A stretch of 64,000 nucleotides of DNA. Origin: Microbulbifer agarilyticus. GTDB taxonomy: Bacteria; Pseudomonadota; Gammaproteobacteria; Pseudomonadales; Cellvibrionaceae. The stretch is taken from the NCBI RefSeq assembly GCF_019800665.1, contig NZ_JAHVKO010000004.1, positions 1 through 64,000 on the forward strand. Direction: 5' to 3'. Position 1 is the first letter of the stretch. Each line of letters begins with the position of its first letter. Below, one piece after another: positions 28,115-36,376 of the stretch. The position numbers and the translations under genes were made by a program. The notes below the pieces were generated by a model. It did not search any database and was not told the DNA's origin. It saw only the letters and a program-made list of their open reading frames with translations.

Positions 28115-28447
28115 TCATAGGCCGAGGGCGACCGCACTCCCCTGCTGCTCGGTCAACACGCGGTCCAGCAAGGTCGGCAGGTCTTCACCGGTGGTGGTGC
28201 ACTTCCAGCCGGGGTTTTCGAAACTCAGGTGGTAACCGCCGGAGCGCGCCGCCACCCACAACTCCTGCACCGCACTCTGGCGCGACAGAATCACCTGGGT
28301 GCCGTTGTCTTCCAGCACAATCGTGAGCACCGCATCCGCGCGCTCGTAATCCATATCCACATCGCAGTTATCCAGCGCATCTTCGATCGCAATCAGGGTT
28401 TCTTCGATGGCGGCGTTGTAGCTGGCTTGGGAGGCGGCCTGGGTCAT
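28115..28447 (-). CDS. cyaY: Frataxin-like iron-donor protein CyaY
   Basis: CyaY binds iron and modulates iron-sulfur cluster assembly on IscS. From the ATG at 28447 it has 110 residues, close to the usual length, with the acidic first helix IEETLIAIEDALDNCDVDMDYERADAV and the core QVILSRQSAVQELWVAARSGGYHLSF. The frame allows a start ten codons earlier (28477). Neither has a clear Shine-Dalgarno, and I choose the internal one by family length. It is divergent from lptM as in Pseudomonas. Confidence 0.92.
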   Translation of the reverse strand: MTQAASQASYNAAIEETLIAIEDALDNCDVDMDYERADAVLTIVLEDNGTQVILSRQSAVQELWVAARSGGYHLSFENPGWKCTTTGEDLPTLLDRVLTEQQGSAVALGL

Positions 28448-28549
28448 AATTCGGTTACTTTTGTTACTGTGTTGCATTAGAGCGAGGGTCGCTATACTAG
28501 CAGGCTTTTCTGGTCTTCTCGTCCCGCGTCACGGCGGCAGGTATACCCA

Positions 28550-28819
28550 ATGCGCACACAGCTGATTTCACTGACCGCCATCGTCGCGCTTTCCGCGACA
28601 CTTGGCGCCTGCGGCCAGAAGGGCCCGCTCTACCTGCCGCAAGATCCAGCTGCGCCCGGCGCAACTGGCGCTCCGCGCGCCGCCAGTACGACCACCGGCG
28701 GTCACAGCCACGGGCAGCCTGTGAACAGTAGCGAGGAGAAGCGGAACAAAGCCGATTCTGCACAACAAGAACAAGACAACCACCAGCAACACACGGAAGC
28801 GGAAGCAGTATCCAAATGA
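28550..28819 (+). CDS. lptM: LptM-like lipoprotein
   Basis: This 89-residue small lipoprotein has the signature L-G-A-C-G-Q-K-G-P-L-Y-L-P, with lipidated Cys21. This is the YifL/LptM motif. LptM helps mature the LptD-LptE lipopolysaccharide translocon. After the motif the protein is a low-complexity, charged tail rich in Pro, Ala, Gln and Glu, longer than in E. coli. Its stop overlaps the lysA start (ATGA), so the two are coupled. Confidence 0.9.
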   Translation: MRTQLISLTAIVALSATLGACGQKGPLYLPQDPAAPGATGAPRAASTTTGGHSHGQPVNSSEEKRNKADSAQQEQDNHQQHTEAEAVSK

Positions 28820-30075
28820 GCGATTTTCACTATCAGCAGGGAAGCCTGTGGGCCGAGGGCGTCAGTCTCGAGGAGATTGCCGAACAGTTTGGCACTCCCA
28901 CCTATGTGTACAGCCGCGCCCACTACGAGCGCCAGTATCAGGCTTACGCCGATGCACTGGGTGATCACCCAGGGCTGATCTGCTACGCCATCAAGGCCAA
29001 CAGTAACCTGGGGGTCCTCTCGGTACTTGCGCAACTGGGTGCCGGTTTTGACATCGTGTCTGCCGGTGAACTGGAGCGCGTACTGATGGCGGGCGGCGAC
29101 CCGGCCAAAGTCGTTTTCTCCGGCGTAGGCAAGACCGCCGACGAAATGCGCCGCGCGCTGTCAGTGGGTGTGCACTGTTTTAACGTCGAGTCGGAATCCG
29201 AGCTAAACCGCCTTGAAGCGGTGGCCGCCGAAATGGGCGTGACGGCGCCGGTGTCCCTGCGGGTGAACCCGGACGTGGATGCGAATACCCACCCCTACAT
29301 TTCCACCGGCCTGAAAGAAAACAAATTCGGCATCGCCATCGAGCGCGCACGTGCGGTTTACGCGCGTATTGCGGACTCACAAAGCCTCAATGCGGTGGGC
29401 GTGGACTGCCATATCGGCTCGCAGCTGACCGAGCTTGCGCCTTTCCTCGACGCCCTCGACCGCCTGCTGGTATTGATCGATGAGCTCGCCGAAGATGGCA
29501 CCAAGCTGAAACATTTGGACCTGGGCGGCGGCCTCGGCGTGCGCTACCGTGGCGAAGAGCCGCCGCAAGTGAGCGATTACCTCGGCGCGGTAAAAGAGCG
29601 CCTCGCTGGCCGTGACCTGGAACTGGTACTGGAGCCCGGCCGCTCCATTGCTGCCAACGGCGGCGCACTGCTGACCAAAGTGGAATTCCTCAAGCGCACC
29701 GAAGATCACAATTTTGCTATCGTCGATGCCGCCATGAACGACAACCTGCGCCCGGCTCTGTACCAGGCGTGGCAGGATATCGTTGCGGTCACCCCGTCCA
29801 ACGGCAAAACCGAGAGCTGGGACATTGTCGGCCCGGTGTGCGAAACCGGCGACTTTCTCGGCAAGCACCGCCCACTGGCGCTCGAAGAGGGCCAGTTGCT
29901 GGCCATGCTGTCGGCGGGTGCGTACGGCTTTACCATGAGCTCCAACTACAACTCGCGCACCCGTGCCGCGGAAGTACTGGTAGACGGCGACAAGACCTAC
30001 CTGGTGCGCGCGCGCGAAACCCTGGCGGACCTGGTGCGAGGGGAATCCACCGTGCCGGCCAAAGACGACCAGTAA
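28816..30075 (+). CDS. lysA: Diaminopimelate decarboxylase
   Basis: LysA is the PLP enzyme that makes lysine from meso-diaminopimelate, 419 residues. The PLP lysine is Lys60 in CYAIKANSN. Other landmarks are GVGKTADEM, HIGSQLTE, LDLGGGLGV, EPGRSIAANGG and GPVCETGDFLG. It is in one operon with lptM, dapF and the DUF484 gene, which combines lysine synthesis with peptidoglycan precursor supply. Confidence 0.97.
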   Translation: MSDFHYQQGSLWAEGVSLEEIAEQFGTPTYVYSRAHYERQYQAYADALGDHPGLICYAIKANSNLGVLSVLAQLGAGFDIVSAGELERVLMAGGDPAKVVFSGVGKTADEMRRALSVGVHCFNVESESELNRLEAVAAEMGVTAPVSLRVNPDVDANTHPYISTGLKENKFGIAIERARAVYARIADSQSLNAVGVDCHIGSQLTELAPFLDALDRLLVLIDELAEDGTKLKHLDLGGGLGVRYRGEEPPQVSDYLGAVKERLAGRDLELVLEPGRSIAANGGALLTKVEFLKRTEDHNFAIVDAAMNDNLRPALYQAWQDIVAVTPSNGKTESWDIVGPVCETGDFLGKHRPLALEEGQLLAMLSAGAYGFTMSSNYNSRTRAAEVLVDGDKTYLVRARETLADLVRGESTVPAKDDQ

Positions 30076-30121
30076 ACGCACAGCTAGAGCAGACGGAATA
30101 GACGGACAGGAAATACAGTAG

Positions 30122-30952
30122 ATGCGGCTCAAATTCACCAAAATGCACGGACTCGGCAATGACTTTGTCATGGTCGACGGCATCACCCAGCGGGTGAAAC
30201 TGTCGCCGGAAAAAGTCCGTCAGATCGCTGACCGGCACACCGGTATCGGCTGCGATCAGCTGTTGCTGGTGGAAGCGCCGCGCAATCCGGATGTGGATTT
30301 CCGCTATCGCATCTACAACGCCGACGGCAGCGAAGTGGAAAACTGTGGCAACGGAGCGCGCTGCTTTGCCCGCTTCGTGCGCGACCGCCGCCTTACCAGT
30401 AAAGAGCACATCCTGGTGGAAACCGCCGCGGGTATTCTCGAGCTCAAGGTGCAGGAAAAGGACCAGGTGAGCGTCGACATGGGTGCACCGGTGCTGGAGC
30501 CCTCCGAGGTACCGTTTCAGGCGGACATTCAGGCAGAGTCCTACCCGCTGGAAGTCGACGGCGAAACCTATAACGTCGGCGCCGTTTCCATGGGCAACCC
30601 ACACGCGGTGCTGCTGGTGGATGACGTCACCAAGGCGCCGGTCGACAGCCTCGGTGCCGCCATTGAATGCCACCCGCGCTTCCCTGCCCGCGTCAACGTG
30701 GGCTTTCTGCAGATTGAAGAGCGCGGTAAAGCGCGCCTGCGGGTGTTTGAGCGCGGCGTCGGCGAGACTCGCGCCTGCGGAACCGGCGCCTGTGCCGCGA
30801 TGGTGTCCGCACGACTGCGCGGGTTGGTGGATGAAGAGGTGCAAATCACCCTGCCAGGTGGCACCCTGACGATTCACTGGCCGGGGCCCGGCGAGCCGGT
30901 TACCATGACCGGACCCACTGCCTCCGTATACCACGGCCAGATTATTCTCTGA
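30122..30952 (+). CDS. dapF: Diaminopimelate epimerase
   Basis: DapF interconverts LL- and meso-diaminopimelate, feeding both lysine and peptidoglycan. The 276-residue protein has both catalytic cysteines: Cys75 in [13 protein letters not shown] and Cys219 in [10 protein letters not shown]. The N-terminus [15 protein letters not shown] is canonical. It follows lysA by 46 bases. Confidence 0.97.
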   Translation: MRLKFTKMHGLGNDFVMVDGITQRVKLSPEKVRQIADRHTGIGCDQLLLVEAPRNPDVDFRYRIYNADGSEVENCGNGARCFARFVRDRRLTSKEHILVETAAGILELKVQEKDQVSVDMGAPVLEPSEVPFQADIQAESYPLEVDGETYNVGAVSMGNPHAVLLVDDVTKAPVDSLGAAIECHPRFPARVNVGFLQIEERGKARLRVFERGVGETRACGTGACAAMVSARLRGLVDEEVQITLPGGTLTIHWPGPGEPVTMTGPTASVYHGQIIL

Positions 30953-31011
30953 GCCCGTTTACGCTTTGCACGCAGTGACTGCGATTTCGACAATACATAA
31001 CGAACCCGAAC

Positions 31012-31773
31012 ATGACCGATCACAGCGACGCCCCCCTGCTCGATAGCGAAGTCGAAGCCAATCTGGACAAACTGGAAGCGGCCGACAGCGAAAACCAGCG
31101 CAACAAAAAGCTGCTGTCGCGACAGGTGGCCCGCTACCTGATCCAGAACCCTACGTTTTTCGCCGAGAATATGGAATTGCTGGAGACCATCCAGCTGCCG
31201 AAAGAATCCGGCAAGACCGTGTCGCTGATGACGCACCAGACCAACCTGCTGCGCGAACGCAATATCGAAATGCGCCAGCGTCTCGACCAGCTGCTGCAGG
31301 CCGCACGGGACAATGACCAGCTGTTTATGCACAGCCGCCAACTGGTGCTGGCGCTGCTGGAAGCGCGCAGCGTGGGCGAAGCGGGCGATGCGCTGCTGCG
31401 CAGCTTCGCCGATGACTTCAGGGTAGAAACCACCTCACTAACCGTATTTGGCCCCCTGCCCGGTTCCGGTAAACACCTCGGCCAGGTGCGCACCAGCAGT
31501 CGCGTCAGCGCGGAAAATGCGATTGGCTCCATTCTGCGCAACGGTCGCACCGTGTGCGGCACCCTGCGCCCATCTGAAACCACCTACCTGTTCGGCGACG
31601 CCGCCGACAAGGTGGCATCGGCGGCGGTGGTACCACTGGCAGGCCAGCTCGGCATCCTCGCGGTGGGCTCCAGTGACCCCAATCACTATCGCTCCAGCCT
31701 GGGCACCCTGTTCCTGTCGTATATCGGTGAAGTGCTCGAGCGCCTGCTGCCCGACCTGCTGGCGCGCAGCTAA
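31012..31773 (+). CDS. DUF484 family protein
   Basis: This 253-residue protein belongs to DUF484, a GAF-like fold of unknown function conserved between dapF and xerC in many gammaproteobacteria. Landmarks are VARYLIQNPTFFAENMELLETI, SLMTHQTNLLRERNIEMRQRL and a C-terminal GILAVGSSDPNHYRSSLGTLFLSYIGEVLERLLP. The expected next gene, xerC, is not present downstream. Confidence 0.93.
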   Translation: MTDHSDAPLLDSEVEANLDKLEAADSENQRNKKLLSRQVARYLIQNPTFFAENMELLETIQLPKESGKTVSLMTHQTNLLRERNIEMRQRLDQLLQAARDNDQLFMHSRQLVLALLEARSVGEAGDALLRSFADDFRVETTSLTVFGPLPGSGKHLGQVRTSSRVSAENAIGSILRNGRTVCGTLRPSETTYLFGDAADKVASAAVVPLAGQLGILAVGSSDPNHYRSSLGTLFLSYIGEVLERLLPDLLARS

Positions 31774-31935
31774 TCCCGCTGCACGCTCTCATCTCACGCC
31801 GCGCGCGTCGCCACCTACACACCACATATCCGCAGGGTTGCCTGCAGGCCTGCGTAACAAGTGGTGAAGGGAAACGAGAAGCGGAAGGAGAGGTGAAAGA
31901 AAGACGTGAAAAAGGGGCGAGTTCGGTAGAGAACT

Positions 31936-31960
31936 GGACCCCGGCACGGGCCGGGGTGAC
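31936..31960. repeat. Short dyad of the GGACCCCGGC type
   Basis: GACCCCGGC is followed by ACG and then GCCGGGGTG. This compact palindrome recurs in many bacterial genomes between genes. It lies 165 bases after DUF484 and may act as a terminator. The rest of 31774-32041 holds no gene that I can see. Confidence 0.5.
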
Positions 31961-32041
31961 GCATTCAATCGGCGGGTGAGCCCCTTCAATCTGTCGTCTT
32001 GCCGGCCGAACCGGCACCCAGTATTTCCTGTTCCAGTGCGC

Positions 32042-32254
32042 TTAGATCGGCCGACTGCCGTACTTCGGCTGCGGCTTGCGCGGAGGGTCAGCAGTTACAT
32101 CTGGCGCCACTTCATCGATGGCGCCGCCTCTGGCGAGAAAGGCCTCGACTTCGGCACTCAGTTGACTGCGGGCCCGCTGGCGGGAGGAAAGCGTGCGCTC
32201 TTCGGCGAAATCCTCATTGTCTTTCGATCGAGCGCTGGACTGGTCGTCTTTCAT
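32042..32254 (-). CDS. sutA: SutA-like RNA polymerase-binding regulator
   Basis: This 70-residue acidic protein has the C-terminal block EVEAFLARGGAIDEV and ends PRKPQPKYGSRPI, which matches the C-terminus of Pseudomonas aeruginosa SutA as I remember it. SutA binds RNA polymerase and raises expression of growth and ribosomal genes in slow-growing cells. The N-terminal acidic tail is shorter here. I start at the ATG 32252-32254, preceded by AGGG, not at the longer frame up to 32326, whose added residues are encoded by a palindromic leader. The position next to glnK-amtB also matches Pseudomonas. Confidence 0.85.
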   Translation of the reverse strand: MKDDQSSARSKDNEDFAEERTLSSRQRARSQLSAEVEAFLARGGAIDEVAPDVTADPPRKPQPKYGSRPI

Positions 32255-32262
32255 GTCAATTA

Positions 32263-32289
32263 CCCTGTAACTTGATACCCCTGTTACAG
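32263..32289 (-). promoter_or_regulatory. Hairpin overlapping the sutA ribosome-binding site
   Basis: CTGTAAC at 32265-32271 and GTTACAG at 32283-32289 form a perfect 7-bp stem with an 11-nt loop. The Shine-Dalgarno AGGG (32263-32266 on the minus strand) shares two bases with the stem. It could be an operator dyad or a translation-control hairpin. Confidence 0.5.
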
Positions 32290-32624
32290 AGGGAATACCC
32301 CTGCTGCCGCAGCACATCTCCGACATGCGTCATCGCTTGGCGGCAACTTTGCCTTTTCTCCCGCCGGTAAAAAACCGGCGCGGGAAAAACAGCAAATAAA
32401 ACTCGCCAAGCAGAAGATTACCTGCGGCGAAATATTTATAGGCAGTGTCCAACCAGCCTGCCAGAAAAGGTTCCCTTTTCCGGTAGAGTTTTTTTGTGCG
32501 ATTTTTGCCCGATTTATTGCTGTTGGTTATGCTTTTTTCGGCGCCACAATTACGACGTCATCCACAGCGACAAAAGCTTTTAGCCGCCAGGCAACGCACG
32601 CCTATTCAACATTTCTTTCACGCA
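32290..32624. other. Intergenic region upstream of sutA
   Basis: About 335 bases lie between sutA and the glnK terminator. It is AT-rich in its right half, with several T runs, and I find no ORF with support. It should contain the sutA promoter, but no consensus is clear. Confidence 0.35.
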
Positions 32625-32650
32625 CAAAAAAGCCCCGCAAAGCGGGGCTC
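32625..32650 (-). terminator. Intrinsic terminator of the nitrogen operon
   Basis: GCCCCGC and GCGGGGC form the stem. On the minus strand TTTTTT follows. It lies about 27 bases past the second glnK stop. Confidence 0.88.
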
Positions 32651-32676
32651 ATAAAACACTGTGTCCGATTCTTTGA

Positions 32677-33018
<342 letters not shown>

Positions 33019-33083
33019 TTATCCCCTAATTATGTTTCTTGCGGGTACCGGCCCGAAAACCGGTACCGGAAGATTCCTTACTG

Positions 33084-33114
33084 CCGTCGATATTGGGAGC
33101 CCAACTATCGACGG
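33084..33114 (-). terminator. Hairpin between amtB and the distal glnK
   Basis: CCGTCGATA and TATCGACGG pair, with inner TTGGG and CCCAA extending the stem. A second dyad GGTACCGG/CCGGTACC lies at 33044-33067. No T run follows on the minus strand, so these may stabilise or attenuate the message and not end it. Confidence 0.5.
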
Positions 33115-33130
33115 CCTTCTTTAAGAGCAA

Positions 33131-34390
33131 TTACTTGCTAGTAAATTCCGGATAAGCTTCCATTCCGCACTCGGCCAAGTCAACACCTTGTTGCTCTTCT
33201 TCTTCGGTAACACGGATACCGGTGATGAGCTTCAGGGCGTACCAGACTACGAAGGAGGCAGAGAATACCCAGCCAAAGATGGTAGCAGCGCCAATCAGCT
33301 GACCGCTGAAGGAAGAGCCATCGTTGGTAACCGGTACCAGCAGCAGACCCAGCAGACCAACAACACCGTGTACGGAGATGGCACCAACAGGATCGTCGAT
33401 GCGCAGCTTGTCCAGGGTGATGATGGAGAAGACTACCAGGATGCCACCCAGCGCGCCGAACAGAGTCGCCTGCAGAGGAGTCGGGGTAGAAGGCTCAGCG
33501 GTGATCGCTACCAGGCCAGCCAGTGCGCCGTTCAGCAGCATGGTCAGGTCGGCTTTACCGAACAGGATGCGGCCAGTAATCAGGGCGGCAACAGCACCAC
33601 CCGCAGCAGCGGCGTTGGTGTTCAGGAATACCAATGCAACAGAGTGTGCACTTGCAGCATCGCCCAACTTCAGTACGGAACCGCCGTTGAAACCGAACCA
33701 GCCCATCCACAGGATGAAGGTACCCAGGGTAGCCAGCGGCAGGTTGGCACCAGGAATCGCGTAGATTTCGCCGTTCTTGCCGTATTTACCTTTACGTGCA
33801 CCCAGCAGCAGTACGCCAGCCAGAGCAGCAGCGGCACCAGCCATGTGTACGATGCCGGAACCGGCGAAGTCGGAGAAGCCCAGGTCGCCCAGGTTGTACA
33901 GGCCGAATACATCGCCGCCGCCCCAGGTCCAGTTACCTTCCAGCGGGTAGATGAAACCGGTCAGAGCAACTGCGAAGATCAGGAAGCTCCACAGCTTCAT
34001 GCGCTCGGCAACCGCACCAGATACGATGGACATTGCGGTAGCAACGAACACAACCTGGAAGAAGAAGTCGGAAGCACCGGAGTACACGGAATCGCCTTCG
34101 AAACCGTTCTCAGCAGATGCAGTCAGAACATCGGTAAGGCTGAAGGCCTCGATGCCACTCAGCAGCCAGCCGCCGCCGTACATGATCGCGTAACCGCTGA
34201 TCAGGTACATGGTGCACGCAATCGCGAACAGCGCTACGTTTTTAGTAAGAATCTCGGTGGTGTTCTTAGAACGCACCAGGCCTGCTTCCAGCATGGCAAA
34301 GCCCGCTGCCATCCACATAACCAATGCACCACACACGAGGAAATAAAATGTATCAATTGCGTACTGCAACTGAAAAATTTGATTTTCCAT
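33131..34390 (-). CDS. amtB: Ammonium transporter AmtB
   Basis: This is a 419-residue ammonium channel of the inner membrane with about eleven spans. Family landmarks are MWMAAGFAMLEAGLVRSKN in the first span, DFAGSGIVHMAGAAAALAG, LGTFILWMGWFGFNGGS and a late ISVHGVVGLLGLLLVP with the pore histidine. Both flanking genes encode P-II proteins, so the transporter can be gated by either. The N-terminus resembles forms without an extended signal sequence. Confidence 0.97.
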   Translation of the reverse strand: MENQIFQLQYAIDTFYFLVCGALVMWMAAGFAMLEAGLVRSKNTTEILTKNVALFAIACTMYLISGYAIMYGGGWLLSGIEAFSLTDVLTASAENGFEGDSVYSGASDFFFQVVFVATAMSIVSGAVAERMKLWSFLIFAVALTGFIYPLEGNWTWGGGDVFGLYNLGDLGFSDFAGSGIVHMAGAAAALAGVLLLGARKGKYGKNGEIYAIPGANLPLATLGTFILWMGWFGFNGGSVLKLGDAASAHSVALVFLNTNAAAAGGAVAALITGRILFGKADLTMLLNGALAGLVAITAEPSTPTPLQATLFGALGGILVVFSIITLDKLRIDDPVGAISVHGVVGLLGLLLVPVTNDGSSFSGQLIGAATIFGWVFSASFVVWYALKLITGIRVTEEEEQQGVDLAECGMEAYPEFTSK

Positions 34391-34481
34391 TTTTCGCTCC
34401 GTTTAACCCAAACTAGTCCGGGTTACCCCGGCAGTTGTTGTCTATTGATCAAAGAATCGTTTTGGCAATCTGTTCTATTAA

Positions 34482-34838
<357 letters not shown>

Positions 34839-34841
34839 TTA

Positions 34842-34862
34842 AGCCCACTCAAAGAGCGGGCT
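34842..34862 (-). terminator. Weak terminator or attenuator after torF
   Basis: AGCCCRCTC pairs with GAGCGGGCT around AAA, with one G-U pair in RNA. On the minus strand it is followed by TAATTATTT. It could lower expression of the glnK-amtB part compared with torF. Confidence 0.55.
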
Positions 34863-34876
34863 CATTTTTGTTGCTG

Positions 34877-35599
34877 TTACCAGCTGTAAGAAGCACCAGC
34901 CAGAACGGTCGGCTCACACCAATCGGTCAGGAAGCACTCTTCGTCGCTTACGTCGGTACCAACCAGGGAAGCGCTCAGGGCCAGGCCGCCGAATTCTTTA
35001 CCTACAGATACGGAGTAGTCGATGTAAGAATCGGAACCGTTCAGGAAGATTTCTTCGTCAAACAGGTTCAGGCCAGCGCTCAGGTCCAGGGAAATGTCGT
35101 TGGCCAGGCTGAAGGAGTAGCCAGCGTTCAGGTAGTAGAACGCACCACTCTGCAGCCAGTAGTCGTCGGAGTAAGCGAAGCCAACAGAAGCGTCGCCGAA
35201 GCTCAGGCTACCGTAAACTTCCTGGTAGTCTTCGTCCTGATCGCTACCGTGGTAGGCGTAGTAGATGTAGCCAACGTCGTAGCCAACACCGCCGGCAGTT
35301 TCACCGGCGTAACCGCCATAGAAGTCCTGTTCGAAATCGGTTTCGTCAGCACCGTAAGCGAAGTCAACCTGGGAAGCCCAGGTACCTGCGTAAAAGCCGT
35401 TGCCCAGGTCCAGATCTACACCAGCCTGAACAGCAGGGTTGCTGTCGGACTGAGAAATACCGCGGAAACGGTAGTCGGTAACAACACCAACATTGGCGCT
35501 GAAGCTGGGGCCAGATTCTTCGGCAGTAGCGGCGCTGGAAATAGCCATCGCCAGAACGCTACCGGATACGATTGCTGCAACTTTTTTATTGAATCCCAC
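34877..35599 (-). CDS. TorF-family putative porin
   Basis: This 240-residue outer-membrane beta-barrel has a signal peptide (about residues 1-26, ending SSAATA), alternating beta strands rich in Tyr and Asp, and a C-terminus ending in Trp (AGASYSW), typical of barrel proteins. VVTDYRFRGISQSD is the hallmark of the TorF putative-porin family. It starts with GTG (35597-35599) behind TAGGAG. Association with glnK-amtB suggests uptake of nitrogenous solutes under sigma-54 control, which is an inference. Confidence 0.9.
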   Translation of the reverse strand: MGFNKKVAAIVSGSVLAMAISSAATAEESGPSFSANVGVVTDYRFRGISQSDSNPAVQAGVDLDLGNGFYAGTWASQVDFAYGADETDFEQDFYGGYAGETAGGVGYDVGYIYYAYHGSDQDEDYQEVYGSLSFGDASVGFAYSDDYWLQSGAFYYLNAGYSFSLANDISLDLSAGLNLFDEEIFLNGSDSYIDYSVSVGKEFGGLALSASLVGTDVSDEECFLTDWCEPTVLAGASYSW

Positions 35600-35760
35600 T
35601 TTTAGGTTCTCCTAGATCTCTGTGTGAAATATTTGTTTTGTATTTTTTATGTAACGGCGCTGACTACGTCGGGGAGACGACACTGACCGCTCTCGCCCGG
35701 GTGCTTCACTAGAAGACCTGTTCCCTGCCTTCGTTACCAGGGCGATTCGCTGAGACTACT

Positions 35761-35777
35761 TGCAGAGTTAGTGCCAA
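35761..35777 (-). promoter_or_regulatory. Sigma-54 promoter of torF-glnK-amtB-glnK
   Basis: On the minus strand the sequence is TTGGCACTAACTCTGCA. GG at -24 and GC at -12 are separated by exactly 10 bases, and the TGGCAC block is perfect. Transcription would start near 35750 and give a leader of about 150 bases to torF. Confidence 0.78.
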
Positions 35778-35875
35778 CTTTTAAAAAGCCATAAAAATCA
35801 AGGAGTTAGATCTATATTTGGACATTTCTCACAGAAATCGCCACGACCGCCTCACACCGCTGCGCAAAAATAGTG

Positions 35876-35909
35876 CGCACCAAAATGGAACCTGCACCCA
35901 AAGTGGGCA
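35876..35909. promoter_or_regulatory. Two NtrC-like enhancer sites
   Basis: TGCACCCAAAGTGGGCA at 35893-35909 and CGCACCAAAATGGAACC at 35876-35892 resemble the NtrC consensus TGCACC-N5-GGTGCA. The first is the better. They lie about 120-135 bases upstream of the sigma-54 promoter, a normal enhancer distance. Other parts of 35600-36035 contain no gene. Confidence 0.6.
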
Positions 35910-36035
35910 CCAATCTGAGCTGACTTGCCGGTGCGTGACCTAAATAGGAGCAGCGCCAGATTGCCTTGGTAGGAAATCCGGGCTGCGGTACTATTTGCAG
36001 CTACGAATATCGTGTTTTGTAGTGGAGAATTGCGC

Positions 36036-36275
36036 TTGGCCGCGGAAAAATTGCAACAGTTACTCAATGAACTGCAACAACAAGGGGCAGTCATCAGCAG
36101 CGATCTGAAGGATGCGCTGGCGGTGGCGCTGGGCAAACTCCCGCTGGTAAGCCAGCAGGAGTTCGATATTCAGGCCGCCAAACTGGCGCGTGCAGAGGAA
36201 AAGCTCGCGCAACTGGAAACGCAGATCGGCGCGCTGGAACAACAACTGGAACAACAGCTGCAAGATCCGCAGTAA
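36036..36275 (+). CDS. ubiK: Ubiquinone accessory factor UbiK (BMFP family)
   Basis: This roughly 80-residue protein has the C-terminal block VSQQEFDIQAAKLARAEEKLAQLETQIGALEQQL, a leucine-zipper coiled coil typical of UbiK/YqiC. The family helps the UbiJ lipid-binding step of ubiquinone synthesis and forms trimers. No ATG is available. A TTG at 36036 has GGAG eight bases upstream, a better fit than the GTG at 36012. TTG at 36030 is also possible. The position upstream of comM matches Pseudomonas. Confidence 0.85.
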   Translation: MAAEKLQQLLNELQQQGAVISSDLKDALAVALGKLPLVSQQEFDIQAAKLARAEEKLAQLETQIGALEQQLEQQLQDPQ

Positions 36276-36376
36276 CTGCCACACCCAGTTACACAGCAAA
36301 GCTGCGGGTTAATTTGTCTCGCAGCCGCTCGCAATGAGCAAAAACTTTCACGGAAGACATTTTTTCAGGACGAAAA

